A stretch of DNA of 64,000 nucleotides from Auriscalpium vulgare (lineage: Eukaryota > Basidiomycota > Agaricomycetes > Russulales > Auriscalpiaceae). The notes below the pieces were generated by a model that was not told the DNA's origin, did not search any database, and saw only the letters and a list, made by a program, of their open reading frames with translations. The stretch lies in assembly GCA_019915015.1 (NCBI GenBank), contig JAHBBC010000023.1, forward strand, positions 372,001 through 436,000. Direction: 5' to 3'. This document shows positions 21,004 to 33,171 of the stretch, one piece after another; position 1 is the first letter of the stretch; each line of letters begins with the position of its first letter. A program made the translations under genes and the position numbers.

Positions 21004-23430
21004 GACTGCCAGCAAGCAGCGTACGGCCGCCCACCGTCCCACACGCAGCGCACGCCCACCACCACCTTGCACGGCCGCCCACCGGCCGCCTACCGTCTCG
21101 CACGCCGCGCACGGCCGCCCACCGTCCCGCACGCCGCGCACGCCCACGCACCGCTTGCCCGCACATCGCTCACCCACCACCCTCCACGCCACTGATTGCT
21201 CGCCACCGTCCCGCGCACTGCGCACGGCCTGCAGGTGCACGCTCACCGCCCCGCACGCTGTCCACGACCGCCCACCGCCCGTGCACTGTCCAGCACGCCG
21301 CGCACGCCCACCCTGCACGGCCGCCCACCGGCCGCCTACCGTCTCGCAGGCCGCCCACGGCCGCACACCGTCCCGCACGCCGCGCATGCCCACGCACCGC
21401 TCGCCCACGCATCGCTCGCCCACGCATCGCTCGCCCACCACCCTCCACGCCGCTGATTACTCGCCACCATCCCGCGCACTGCGCACGGCCTGCAGGCGCA
21501 CGCTGTGCACGACCGCCCACCGCCCGTGCACTGTCCAGCACGCCGCGCACGCCCACCCTGCACGGCCGCCCACCGGCCGCCTACCGTCTCGCAGGCCGCC
21601 CACGGCCGCACACCGTCCCGCACGCCGCGCATGCCCACGCACCGCTCGCCCACGCATCGCTCGCCCACCACCCTCCACGCCGCTGATTACTCGCCACCAT
21701 CCCGCGCACTGCGCACGGCCTGCAGGCGCACGCTGTGCACGACCGCCCACCGCCCGTGCACTGTCCAGCACGCCGCGCACGCCCACCCACCGCCCGCCCA
21801 CCGCCCTGCACGGCCGCCCACCGGCCGCCTACCGTCTCGCAGGCCGCCCACGGCTGCACACCGTCCCGCACGCCGCGCATGCCCACGCACCGCTCGACCA
21901 CGCATCGCTCGCCCACCACCCTCCACGCCGCTGATTACTCGCCACCGTCCCGCGCACTGCGCACGGCCTGCAGGTGCACGCTCACCGCCCCGCACGCTGT
22001 CCACGACCGCCCACCGCCCGTGCACTGTCCCGCACGCCGCGCACGCCCACCCTGCACGGCCGCCCACCGGCCGCCTACCGTCTCGCAGGCCGCCCACGGC
22101 CGCACACCGTCCCGCACGCCGCGCATGCCCACGCACCGCTCGACCACGCATCGCTCGCCCACCACCCTCCACGCCGCTGATTACTCGCCACCGTCCCGCG
22201 CACTGCGCACGGCCTGCAGGCGCACGCTCACCGCCCCGCACGCTGTGCACGACCGCCCACCGCCCGTGCACTGTCCAGCACGCCGCGCACGCCCACCCAC
22301 CGCCCGCCCACCGCCCTGCACGGCCGCCCACCGGCCGCCTACCGTCTCGCAGGCCGCCCACGGCCGCACACCGTCCCGCACGCCGCGCATGCCCACGCAC
22401 CGCTCGCCCACGCATCGCTCGCCCACCACCCTCCACGCCGCTGATTACTCGCCACCGTCCCGCGCACTGCGCACGGCCTCCAGGTGCACGCTCACCGCCC
22501 CGCACGCTGTCCACGACCGCCCACCGCCCGTGCACTGTCCCGCACGCCGCGCACGCCCACCCTGCACGGCCGCCCATCGGCCGCCTACCGTCTCGCAGGC
22601 CGCCCACGGCCGCACACCGTCCCGCACGCCGCGCATGCCCACGCACCGCTCGCCCACGCATCGCTCGCCCACCACCCTCCACGCCGCTGATTGCTCGCCA
22701 CCGTCCCGCGCACTGCGCACGGCCTGCAGGTGCACGCTCACCGCCCCGCACGCTGTCCACGACCGCCCACCGCCCGTGCACTGTCCCGCACGCCGCGCAC
22801 GCCCACCCTGCACGGCCGCCCACCGGCCGCCTACCGTCTCGCAGGCCGCCCACGGCCGCACACCGTCCCGCACGCCGCGCATGCCCACGCACCGCTCGAC
22901 CACGCATCGCTCGCCCACCACCCTCCACGCCGCTGATTACTCGCCACCGTCCCGCGCACTGCGCACGGCCTGCAGGTGCACGCTCACCGCCCCGCACGCT
23001 GTCCACGACCGCCCACCGCCCGTGCACTGTCCCGCACGCCGCGCACGCCCACCCTGCACGGCCGCCCACCGGCCGCCTACCGTCTCGCAGGCCGCCCACG
23101 GCCGCACACCGTCCCGCACGCCGCGCATGCCCACGCACCGCTCGCCCACGCATCGCTCGCCCACCACCCTCCACGCCGCTGATTGCTCGCCACCGTCCCG
23201 CGCACTGCGCACGGCCTGCAGGTGCACGCTCACCGCCCCGCACGCTGTGCACGACCGCCCACCCGCCCGTGCACTGTCCCGCACGCCGCGCACGCCCACC
23301 CTGCACGGCCGCCCACCGCCCGCCTACTGTCCCGTACGCCGTGCACGGCCGCCCACCTTCCCGACACTGCCCGTCCTCCAGTCGCTCGCCCACCGCCGCC
23401 GTGCGCGGCCACCTGATTGCTCGCCGCCAT
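21004..23430 (+). repeat. ~246-bp higher-order satellite array, ~9-10 copies
   Basis: The marker CTGATTRCTCGCCACC recurs near 21192, 21452, 21682, 21930, 22176, 22441, 22687, 22933 and 23179, with the last three intervals 246 bp and others 230-264 bp. Each unit is itself built from shorter CCGTCCCGCACGCCGCGCACGCCCAC-type blocks (given here as a 26-bp family spanning for example 22618-22643). The array is free of stops in several frames purely by composition. Confidence 0.95.
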
Positions 23431-24130
23431 TCCGCGCTTGGGGCATGTCCCTCAAGTCGGGCACGTCCCTCAAGTCGCTCATCGACCGTCCCGCACGCCG
23501 CGCACGACACGCAGTTGCTCGACACCGTCACGCGGACTGTTCACATTGCCCGGCCGCTCGCCCTTCATCCAGCTCGCCGCGCACCACCCCCAGTCTCTCG
23601 CCCACTGCCCCGCACGTCTCACAGTCACTCGCTATTGTCCTGCGCGCCGCGCACATCCTCCTGTCGCTCGCCGACCGCCCCGCAGGCCGCGCACGGCCAC
23701 ATACCACTCAACCAGTGGCCCGCACACTGCGCGTCGCTCGCCACCATCCCACGCACTGTTCACATTGCCCGGCCGCTCGCCCTCCGTCCAGCTCGCCGCG
23801 CACCGCCCCCAGTCTCTCGCCCACCACCCCGCACGTCCCACACTCGCTTGAAATTGTCCTGCGCGCCGCGTACATCGTTCAGTCGCTCGCCGACCGCCCC
23901 GCACGCCGTGCACGGCCACCGCCCACACCCGTCCTCCAGTCGCTCGCCCACCGCCGTTGTGCGCGGCCACCTAATCGCTTGCCACCGTCCTGCGCGTGGG
24001 GCATGTCCCTCAAGTCGGGCACGTCCCTCAAGTCGCTCATCAACCGTCCCGCACGCCGCGCACGACCCCCAGTCGCTCGACACCGTCACGCGCGCTGCGC
24101 ACGGCCCCTGCCGCTCGCTGTTTCCTCACG
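23431..24130 (+). repeat. Second satellite type, ~550-bp unit
   Basis: The segment with GGCATGTCCCTCAAGTCGGG near 23448 recurs near 24000, and CATTGCCCGGCCGCTCGCCC near 23543 recurs near 23764. This gives about one and a half large units downstream of the 246-bp array. Confidence 0.8.
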
Positions 24131-24276
24131 TGCGGTGCGCAACAGGATCTCCGTACGAATCATCCAATATGAGGGAGGATGAGCTTGGCTGTCGGACACC
24201 TTGAGGTTTTCTTGTTTGCTTGCATGCTTGTCAATTTTCATGATGGAGACTTTCAGTACTTGTACAAGCCCTGCTG

Positions 24277-24284
24277 TATATAAT
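24277..24284 (+). promoter_or_regulatory. TATA box of gene at 24436
   Basis: TATATAAT, 152 bp upstream of the ATG, in the context CTGTATATAA that also precedes the gene at 33172. Confidence 0.45.
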
Positions 24285-24435
24285 CATAGTGCCCGAACGC
24301 AGAGTGTGCCACCTGGCTTTGTGCTTTAAGGAAAAGGGAATATAATATGTCCATGACTAAGCAGTGGTGCCGGCTAGATTAGGATCCCCAGCATCGCACT
24401 ACCCTTGACAACACCGCTCTTCACCATCCTCCACC

Positions 24436-27400
24436 ATGTCCAATGCATCCTCTCTGTCTGGTGGTGCTGCCTCCTCAGGCGGTGCTGCCTCTCCAAGTGC
24501 TGCCTCTTCAGGCGGTGCTGCTTCCTCTCCACCTGCACATCAACCAATAGCAATGCAGTTTTATCCCATTGCTGGACGCAACCCTCGACATCCTGCCTTG
24601 TATCTTGTCACCGATCAGCATCCTCTACGTGAGGATCCGCGCCTGCTGGCTACAGGAATCTGTCCGGGAAGGACGTTTGTGTATCTATGTGACACATCGA
24701 GGGCTGCGATGTTGGAGGATGCCAAGTTCTTTGAGACTCTGGAGATACCAACGAGTGGCACTGGTGCGTCTTGTGTACCCTCATGGTGAAAGGCTCTCCT
24801 GACCATCCATTATGCGCACAGGTTTGATCAAGCTGGAGTCCGGAGATGTGATGTTTGCACGCTCAATTCAAGGATGTGCATGTGGGTGCGATGACGTCAC
24901 TCAGGCGTGTCTTGTAAATGAGTATGTTGCAAGTTCTTTCTTTCTATTGCTGGATATTGACATCTTGAAAGCCAGCTCTTGCGCGCACTCCCGAATGGCG
25001 ACATTTTGGTGGACAACTTTCTTGAGGCCAAACAGCTTGCTCTGGGTGCTCGCGAACACCGTGACCTATCAATTTCTGTGCCACATCCTGAGACTGGTAT
25101 TCTTACCGGCGGCACTGCTTTTGAGCGATTGGGTGGCGCTCATCCTCTGGGGGGCCCACGCACCTACACCTTGACATTGGGTATTGAGCAGGCTACTCAG
25201 CTTGTTGCTCCATCTGCTGGTAACAAATTCTCGCCAGAGCTTGGCATGACCGATGGCCTGAAAATGCGTAAGCGGGTTCAGAATGTGTGTTTTCAAGTTA
25301 CTTGATTGATTATGGAAAGCTGAATATGCTATCATTAGGGAGCTATTGCATTGGCGAGTGCAGGATATGCCTATCTGCCTAAGAACCACCAGGACGCCAT
25401 GAAGATGCAGGCAGAGCTCGTCAATGCCCCTGCGATAGGGGATGAGACAAATGAGTTCTTCGGAAACGTGCAGTACAATTTGGCACCTGCCCAACCCAAA
25501 AGCTCAGGTTAGATTTCCTTGTCTTGTTTTGATATTGTTTGCTCATATTTCTTCAAAGCCGATCGCGACCTCGCTGGTTCTTTGGGTCCATCAGGTGTCG
25601 TACACAAGGACCAATTTGACAGTCCTGGTGCCTTGACAGGCATGGTGTCATCCCCCGACATGCCAAAGGAGTATGAAAAAGGAGAGTTTCATCTGATCGA
25701 GCTCGGAGCATATGCTAGTCTTGAGGAAACCCAAGTCATGTATTTCAGTGGATTGCGCCGGCATGGCGGAACACCTGCCCATGCTCCAGAAGGTCAAGAG
25801 GTTGAAAACTGGGCGTATCGAACTGTCACGGTTTGCTATCCGCCTAGCGTGATCCTGGAAAATCATGGGATTACCGCTCTGGCTACTCTGCGTACTCCTA
25901 GCGCTGAGGATGGCGACGGTTCTCCCAAAAAGCTGTCCAAAAAGCCGCGGAACATCTCTGGAAAGGCTCCTGCCAAAGCTCCAAAGCCGCATGGCATGCT
26001 AACCCTCGATAGTGGTGTCAAGAATAAGTATGTGTTCATCTTGACTTGATGCCTTCTTGATCTCATCATATTTCAGCCCTGAGGACCGGCGGCACCAGGC
26101 ATGGTCGGCTCACGCAACATTTGCTGCAGATGGCGCGGTCATCATGCAGTCCGAATCCCAATTCAATTTCTTAGCTCGGTCAATGTATCTCTTGCACGTC
26201 CATACCTTCGCCCAGCTCCCATTTGAAACCTTCATTGACCCCGACCAATTCTTCTCTTCCTTAACCTTCAAATCTGGTGATAACATCATTGCTGCGAAGC
26301 CCTGGAGGTTCGCACCAGTTTTGAATAGTATGTTTGCCTATTTTTGTACCTATATTTCCTGTCTAATATATATCCAGACCCTACCCATCCACGCGCAGTC
26401 GCTCGTCGACAGGCATCGGCTGCTTGGGAAATTCACGAAGACAAATGCAAGTCTTTCATGCCACACTGTCATGTGGAGAGTTCAAAGATCAAGTCTCTCC
26501 AAATTTCATCACAAGAATCACCGGGTCCTGTGCGTGGGCGGCCATCAGCCAAGGCTTCCAGTAGGTCGTTGCTTTCATATATTGTATCCTCTTATTTACT
26601 GTTCTGGTTGGGAACAGAGTCTGTGCACCAAGACGGTGAGGAAGAGAATGGAGGGGAGGATGAACAGTCAGAGGATGACAATCCAGATCTCGAGCCTGCA
26701 CTGGCTACACCTGGTATGTACCTGAATCTTTGCATTGTGTGCGTATATCTGATAGTGATTAATTTTCAATCAAGCTGTTCCTCGCCCGCGAATTGTTGCA
26801 GTTCTCGACATGTCTAAAATGAAGAAGGCCATTGACAAGACAAATAAAGCCACTCGCACTATGACACAATTCGTTGGCAAGCCTTTGTCGACTGCTAGTA
26901 GATCTCAGCCGATCGCCAGTGGATCTCAGCTCGTCGCCAGCGGATCTCAGCCTGTCGCCAGCGGATCTCAGCCTAGACAGACACGTTTGTTCAAACGGAC
27001 GTGGGATGTTGTTCAAGACAGCGATAGCGAGGGTGAAGGGTCAAGTGAGGTAGATGAGTTGAGCGAGAGCAGTTTGCGGCCCAGTAAGCAGAGGCGAGTC
27101 GATGACGGGGATATGTCGGAAGATGATTCAGGTTCATCCTCTACTGTCTAATGTCTGCTCTGTGGTATTGACAATGCTATTGATAATGTTCAGATCGTCT
27201 GTCTCAGCACTTGGGTCAAATGCAACTCGTGTCCACGTCCCTGTCAGCATCAGAAGTTCCGATGACTTCCCGTGTGCAATCACAGATTGCTACTATTATA
27301 CACCCCTGGGGAAATCCGCTGAACACCACTTATGGTGAGATGCTGAGTCTACCTTCTGCGCCGGTGAACGAGCACGGTATGTCCTTCATTTACACTACCG

Positions 27401-29522
27401 ATACACTTCTCACTCTAATATGTCCTTTCCAGCTTGTACTGCTTTTGCGTTGCCATTGCTCCTTCAGGAGGCTGCTTCCGTGGTGTCGGCTTGCCAAACA
27501 ATCCAAGGCCCACCTACACAATTAACATCACACAAGGCATCCAAACTTCTTATACAGGCGCAACGCAAAATTGGGTCAGCTCGTTGGGCAGATCCTGACA
27601 CTCTTACAAGCATTGCTGGAGCTTGGCAAGGGTGGCAAGCTCTGTTGCGTCTTGAGGCTGCCAGTGATCTTGACATCCGACATATCAGGGCACTCCTGAT
27701 GCAGCATCACGCATCGCTATGGACTTGGCTCGAGTCGCTGTGTCTTCATCACATTAACGCCATCGAGACACCTTCACGAGATGGATTGTCGCGACTGGTA
27801 TCAAAGCTCTCCACAGTTATTATGACAGGATCATCCCCTGAACTTATTCCTCGCCACTACCATCCATCCTTTTCAGACCAGCCATATACCCTTACTCTGT
27901 CGCTGAAGGAAATAGACCCGCTCAACAACACTCCATTGATGCATCAGCGTCGTGTGTTCAACCTCATGGTTAAAGTCCTTGCAGAGTGGCTAGGATTCCC
28001 CTTGGGACCAACGTCTCGCCCACAGGCCTGGCTTCTGACTGCCATGACTCACCTTTTTGGGCCGGACATCCTATACACATCGGGTGCCTTCAATCTCTAC
28101 AGCTCTGTCGCTGCAAAAGTTCTACAGGTCCGTATGGTGAACAAGACAGTCACACCACTTTCAATGGTGCCTTTCATTGCTACCCTTATCCAACAACCAC
28201 TCCTTGCACGAGACTCCCGTGAAGCTCAGATCGTGCGACTGATCGCACACATTGCACAGTCTGCTGCGTCAGGCACATATGTCACTCTGTCCTCAGATCA
28301 AAAGGCACTCCTACATATGGGCCCATTGGAGATCACAATGGACACCTCGCTTACTCTTATGGATGTGGACGAGGATGTGGACATTCCATCCACCACAGGC
28401 TCTCCATCTGCCCATGTGGCCCGTCAATCCAACAGCGCAGGCCCAGCACCATCCACGAGCAGCACAAGTGCGAATGAGCCTTCTCACCCAGCTCCGACTT
28501 CAACGTCGCTTCCCACTGGATTACAAGTCATCACGCCACCTCTAATACATCCTATTCCAGAGACGGTTGACTCCCAATCGCGGCTTTTACGTGCTGTTGA
28601 GCTCCTCAGGGTGATGGAGTATCTTATCGATTCACCCACCACATTCAATCGTGCAACTGCTGCTATCCCTCGCCGTTATTCTACCCGCGACCGCACCCTT
28701 GTCAAGTTTGTCTCTACAAACCTGGACAAATATTTGCCATTCCGAGAGAAGGCCCCTTCTGTCAAACGGTCAAGAACAAGTCAAGGTCCTTATGCTTCGG
28801 AGCATGTCCGGACTCGAGAGGGGTTTTTCAGTGCATTGGTATTTCGGACCCTAGTCTTTGGCACCCAGTATATGTTTGACCATCCTTTCTTCTTCCACGA
28901 CTCGACCGTGCTCGAACACCATCACTCTACCATGACTGTCCAGCCCAATGGAGACAAGCTGACGTCCACATACTTTGTCAACAATGCGATTTATGGCTCC
29001 GGGACAAGCCGTACAATCACAGACGCACCAAGGCTCTGGAGCGCTACCGCCCAAGACATCCCATTCGACTTCACCAATGCTGGGGCCGGGGCTAACCGCC
29101 ACCCATTTACGGCGTTCCGGGAAAAAGTCATACGCGAGGAGCCTACTCGTGTGTATCCACAATGTGGCCCGCTGATTGGGTACTTGCTCACGGCAGACTA
29201 CGTGTATGCGGGTGTTGTTGACATGCCGTCCGTGCATGAGATGGGTGCACTCATCCACGACCTTGGAAAGGGAGCCCTTTTTGGTCTTGGTCTACTCGGT
29301 CTTCTTCAACTTGACCCAGCGATCACAAAGTATTCAAAATACAACAAACCACCAATCGCAGATATTCAGGCGGCGTTTAGTATCTTCTTCAATTTTGTTT
29401 CATCTGCCCTCACACCTACAGAACAAGAGCACATGGGGTGGGATGTTATTACTGCGGAGCACTTTTTATGCAAGATTAGTCGATTACAGCATCAGAAGGG
29501 CCTTCGCTCATGCGTTCTCTAA
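24436..29522 (+). CDS. Large multi-exon protein of unknown function
   Basis: At least ten exons separated by ~50-60-nt introns (first donor GTGCGT at 24764, acceptor 24821), ending at TAA 29520-29522. The N-terminus is Ser/Ala/Gly-rich (ASSGGAASPSAASSGGAASS), followed by IAGRNPRHPALYLVTDQHPL and a globular part with CACGCDDVTQACLVNE and FHLIELGAYASLEETQVMYF. The middle (26.6-27.1 kb) is acidic and disordered, with GSQPVASGSQP repeats from a 21-bp tandem repeat. The last exon encodes ~690 residues, largely helical, with LLTADYVYAGVVDMPSVHEM then IHDLGKGALFGLGLLGLLQ. No catalytic motif is recognised. It resembles large multicopy Agaricomycete proteins of unknown role. It runs convergently into the gene at 29806. 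Confidence 0.7.
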
Positions 29523-29805
29523 TTATCAGCACTGTTTGTAATTACTTAAAGCTACTACGGGTTCAAATGTGTTCTTCTTGCTGTATAGACTTTCACTAGG
29601 ATTCCAGCTGTTGTCCTCAGCTTGCAATACTAGCATAACGGTTGGTCCTTTGAATATCATGGGGCAAGCGGTTCTGATTCTACGGGGCTTGCCTTGCACT
29701 CATTCAACGCTCAAGCTCTGCATTCAAAGTGAGTGTACATATAGTGTGTAGATTATCCAGATCCTGCTTTGACTAATAACACACAAACAGATTTATCGAG
29801 GCATA

Positions 29806-31067
29806 CTACACGAATACAGGACTGTTCTCCTTATCCTGCGCCAGTGATAACCCAGCCATGTCTTGCTCGACAGCCATCGGAGAACTACTGCCTGTGGAAG
29901 AATCTCTCGTCTTGCCACGTTTGACCGTGGTCATGGCATACCCAACCCTACGTTTCGGCACTGCAGGGATGTGCATTGTCATTGTACGTTGCATATGTGC
30001 ATGCATAGATAACTGAAATGCCTGATTACCCATATTAGGCAAGGCAAAGACGGTATAGAGATAAACAGACGCACCTCTTGGACGTTGCGATCAAGTATAA
30101 CGAGTGACCTCAGTTTGCATGCGAGTTGATGCTGACCCTTCTTGCCCCACAGCGGCACTGAAGTGAATGCAACCTGGAGCTGCACAATCTGACCGATGCG
30201 TATAACAGCGGGATCCACCGGTTGATAAACAACCTTGTTCTTTCTACCCGTTCCAGTGAGTATCAATCGGGGAGGAAACAACGATGAGCACATACTCAAT
30301 GTGGCATGCCTCGTAGTACAACACATGATTGTCTTCAAGATGAATGCCCACCGGTGACGTGGTCTTCAACAGGATGCCTTGTGGGTCAACATCCTTGGGG
30401 AATGGGACAGCATGTTGACCCTTTGCAAACGCATGGGGTGTGACATAGCGAGTTGCAAAATCAAGGCTCGGCCATTCGCCGATGGCGGATGGAGACCACT
30501 CCTGTACAGCACCAACCTTGTAGAGAGCCGCGATCCTACACTCAAGAGTTCTCAGACCGCGAATCGCTGAGTCAAAGATCTGCGACCCGAGACCACAGAT
30601 CTTGACAGCCTGCTTTGCCCAGGCTGGCTTCGGCATGAGTCTAAAGGTGCTTTGTGAGTTTCGCTTCAACCAATTGACTGCGAATGATGCGCTCACTGAT
30701 TCTTATCGGTAACCGGCGGCAAGTCAAAGTCCATGAGAACACCCTGCACTTCAAACACAGCCTCAAACATCTCTCCTGTTGCGTCTTTCTGCAAGATGTA
30801 CGAAATGTCGCTGCCATTTCTAGTAAACGTGAGCTCAGGCGCGCTGCTCCCCTATGAAACAGTATGAGGATCATCAAACATAGGTCCAAAGGTCACAAGA
30901 CGCACCGATGTCAACTGCTCTTTGGCATCACGCAGGAGGTGGAAGTCCGTTAGCATCGCATGGACGTGCTTCACTGTGCGGATGTGTAAGCTTATGTGCA
31001 GATGAGTGACAATGAGCGCACAGCAGTCCGGATTTGCTAGGAAGGTTGTCAAGTCGCTGGGGGACAT
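29806..31067 (-). CDS. Hypothetical protein, 5 exons, LEDNHVLYYE family
   Basis: The start ATG is at 31067 (MSPSDLTTFLANPDCCALIV). Introns use GTGCGT (ends TTTCATAG near 30854), GTGAGC (ends CACCTTTAG), GTATGT and GTGCGT, all in frame. Exon 2 reads APELTFTRNGSDISYILQKD. The long exon contains PKPAWAKQAVKICGLGSQIF, then GIHLEDNHVLYYEACHIE, and next IRIGQIVQLQVAFTSVPLWG, then LRSLVILDRNVQ. The end is basic and serine-rich (VKRGKTRDSSTGSSS). I recall the LEDN.VLYYE...IxIGxIVxxQVxFxxVP...LRxLxLLDR pattern from a strongly expanded Agaricomycete family without assigned function; the fold may be a beta-rich interaction module. The divergent partner at 33172 lies across a duplicated intergenic region. 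Confidence 0.68.
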
Positions 31068-31419
31068 TGTGTGAGAAGTTGGGCAAGGAATGGATGGACG
31101 CGGGTCGGTTGAGGAATATGGGATGCAAATGACGAACGTTAAGTCCCTTTTGCCTAGGTAATTCCTACGCTGATGAGCCAAGCACAGGGATACGCCACGT
31201 CTTGAACATAGTACCTGGCTCCGGCCGCCGATGACCAAACCTTTTTCCATTCGCCGCTGATGACCGAACATTTATCCTTTCCCATACATTGGGTGAGACG
31301 CGATGCGCTCAGCATGAGTCCCCGTACTGTTTCAGTCCTTGCCCCTAGAACCACCATGCTAATGTACGGTTCACAGTTCGATTCCATCAAGTGAATAAGA
31401 TAGATCCGATCTAGCTGCC

Positions 31420-32475
31420 GTTTCTTCTTTCTCCGTGTCTTGCGCGTTCCTTGTCATTTTTGGATATACTGAATTTCAACTACACCCATGCAGGCATGGT
31501 CTAGTTACCAGGCAACTCTGGAAAGTGGATACTCCGCCATTCCCGATAACCGTATCCGCCAAGATTGATGGGACGATATGCTCTAGCTCTGCACTGCTGA
31601 GTGTCGCTTGACAAATTGTCTATTGTATGTCTGGGCTTTGCCCTTCTTGTGGGTCTCATTTGCTCAAGATATTGTCCGAGCTCAGCTGGTAAAGTGTATT
31701 TGCCTTATGTGGCAAGCTGCGATGCTAATATGAGTCATTTCTGTAGATGGTTTTAGGTTGTCATCCTTCTGCCGTCAAACAGGGAATATTACGTAGGCGT
31801 CCCTGAGGCTGTTCTAGGTCAATATTGCCAGGCGAATGTCTTGGTACCCTGCCCAAAATAGGACGACGCGTCAACCCTGCAGCGCAAACCCTGCAGCGCA
31901 TTGGTCTCCTGACCGCGTTCAAAGGCCGAAAACCTTTCATGCTGTTGGTCCGTTGTGAGCGGCCGCCGGTCGCTTGGCTTTGACAACACGTATGTGGATC
32001 GCTGGTCTCTCCCTATGCGTATTTGGATAGACTGAATTCCTCTTGCACCCTGCATGCATGGTCTAGTTACCAGGCAACTTCTGCAACATGGATACTCCGC
32101 CACTCCCAATGACCTAACCGACAAGATCTATGGGGCGATGACCTTGAGCTCTGCATTGCCGAGCGTCGCTTGACAGATGCGTGTCCCTTGTCTGCAGCTG
32201 GTTGTTCTTGTGGGTCCCCCTCGCTCAAGATATTGTACGTGCTCATTGGTTACAGTGTTGTTGCCTTTTCTGGGATACTGCAATGATGAGATGAATTATT
32301 TCTTTGGAAGGATTTAGGTTTGTTCTCCTTTGCCCAGTGGAACGGTAATATTACGTACGGGTTCCTGAAGATTGGCCTAGTTCCGTATCAGCAAACAAAG
32401 ATCTTCGACCCCGGCTAAAACGGGAGGACACGTCAACTCCACAGCACATTGGTCTCCTGACCGTGTTCAAAGCGA
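31420..32475. repeat. Tandemly duplicated intergenic block (~555 bp)
   Basis: 31495-31945 matches 32050-32470 along its length. Shared anchors are GCATGGTCTAGTTACCAGGC, GCTCAAGATATTGT, AATATTACGTA and GGTCTCCTGACCG. A third short piece (GTCTCCTGACCGCGTTATAC near 32635) suggests a partial third copy. The block sits between divergent genes (31067- and 33172+). Confidence 0.85.
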
Positions 32476-33043
32476 GATCCTCTTGCATTCTATTTCTCCG
32501 GTGCCAGCTGCGGGCACTCCCTTACGAAGGACTGTCTCCGGGCACATCGGCCGTCGGGCATGTAGCCGAGATATGTAGCCGACATTTGACATCCCATACG
32601 CGTGGCCGTCCCTGCACCATGCTTTGTCGCGTCAGTCTCCTGACCGCGTTATACGGAACACTCTTTGTCTGGTTCTATCAGCCGTCGGTTAACTAGCCAA
32701 AAATAGTACCAGGTCTGTCTCCTTGCAATCCGTAGTCTCAAACTGAAGATGTGCCTCTGTAGTCATTCTCCGTTGTGCACCCCAAATCGTAGATGTTACT
32801 CGGGCTAATCTACCCACCGGTCGGGAATAACAATGCAGGTCAGTGCGCCCGTCCTCTGGACCATGCCGTATTCATTGCTCTGGACACGGTGCACTCCGGG
32901 TCCATCCCCAACGGATCTCTAGCCAATGAGTACTCTGCCTCAGCGTAACACTGTGTAGTAAGCTTGACATGTAGAACGCCGGTTGTGTCTGCAATTTTCT
33001 ACAAGTCGATATTCTCACAAAGTCGCTCAGCTGTTGCTTGCTG

Positions 33044-33050
33044 TATATAA
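33044..33050 (+). promoter_or_regulatory. TATA box of gene at 33172
   Basis: TATATAA, 122 bp upstream of the ATG. An ATG at 33069 lies close to the likely start site and out of frame with the main start, so it may act as an upstream start if included in the transcript. Confidence 0.5.
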
Positions 33051-33171
33051 GCGCATCGCTGCCGTCTCATGAGTGTCAGTTTGCCCCGACACGCGGACTA
33101 CCTCTTCGACTACTTGCTTCTCGTTGACTACTCACTGCTCTTCTCAACCCTCCCTTCAATACATCATTTCA

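Noticed and set aside
21505..24204. Open frames of up to ~900 codons through the GC-rich array, on both strands
   Set aside because: Several frames are open at once because the repeat lacks TA-containing codons; residue content is Pro/Arg/His/Ala repeats with no start, splice or family logic.
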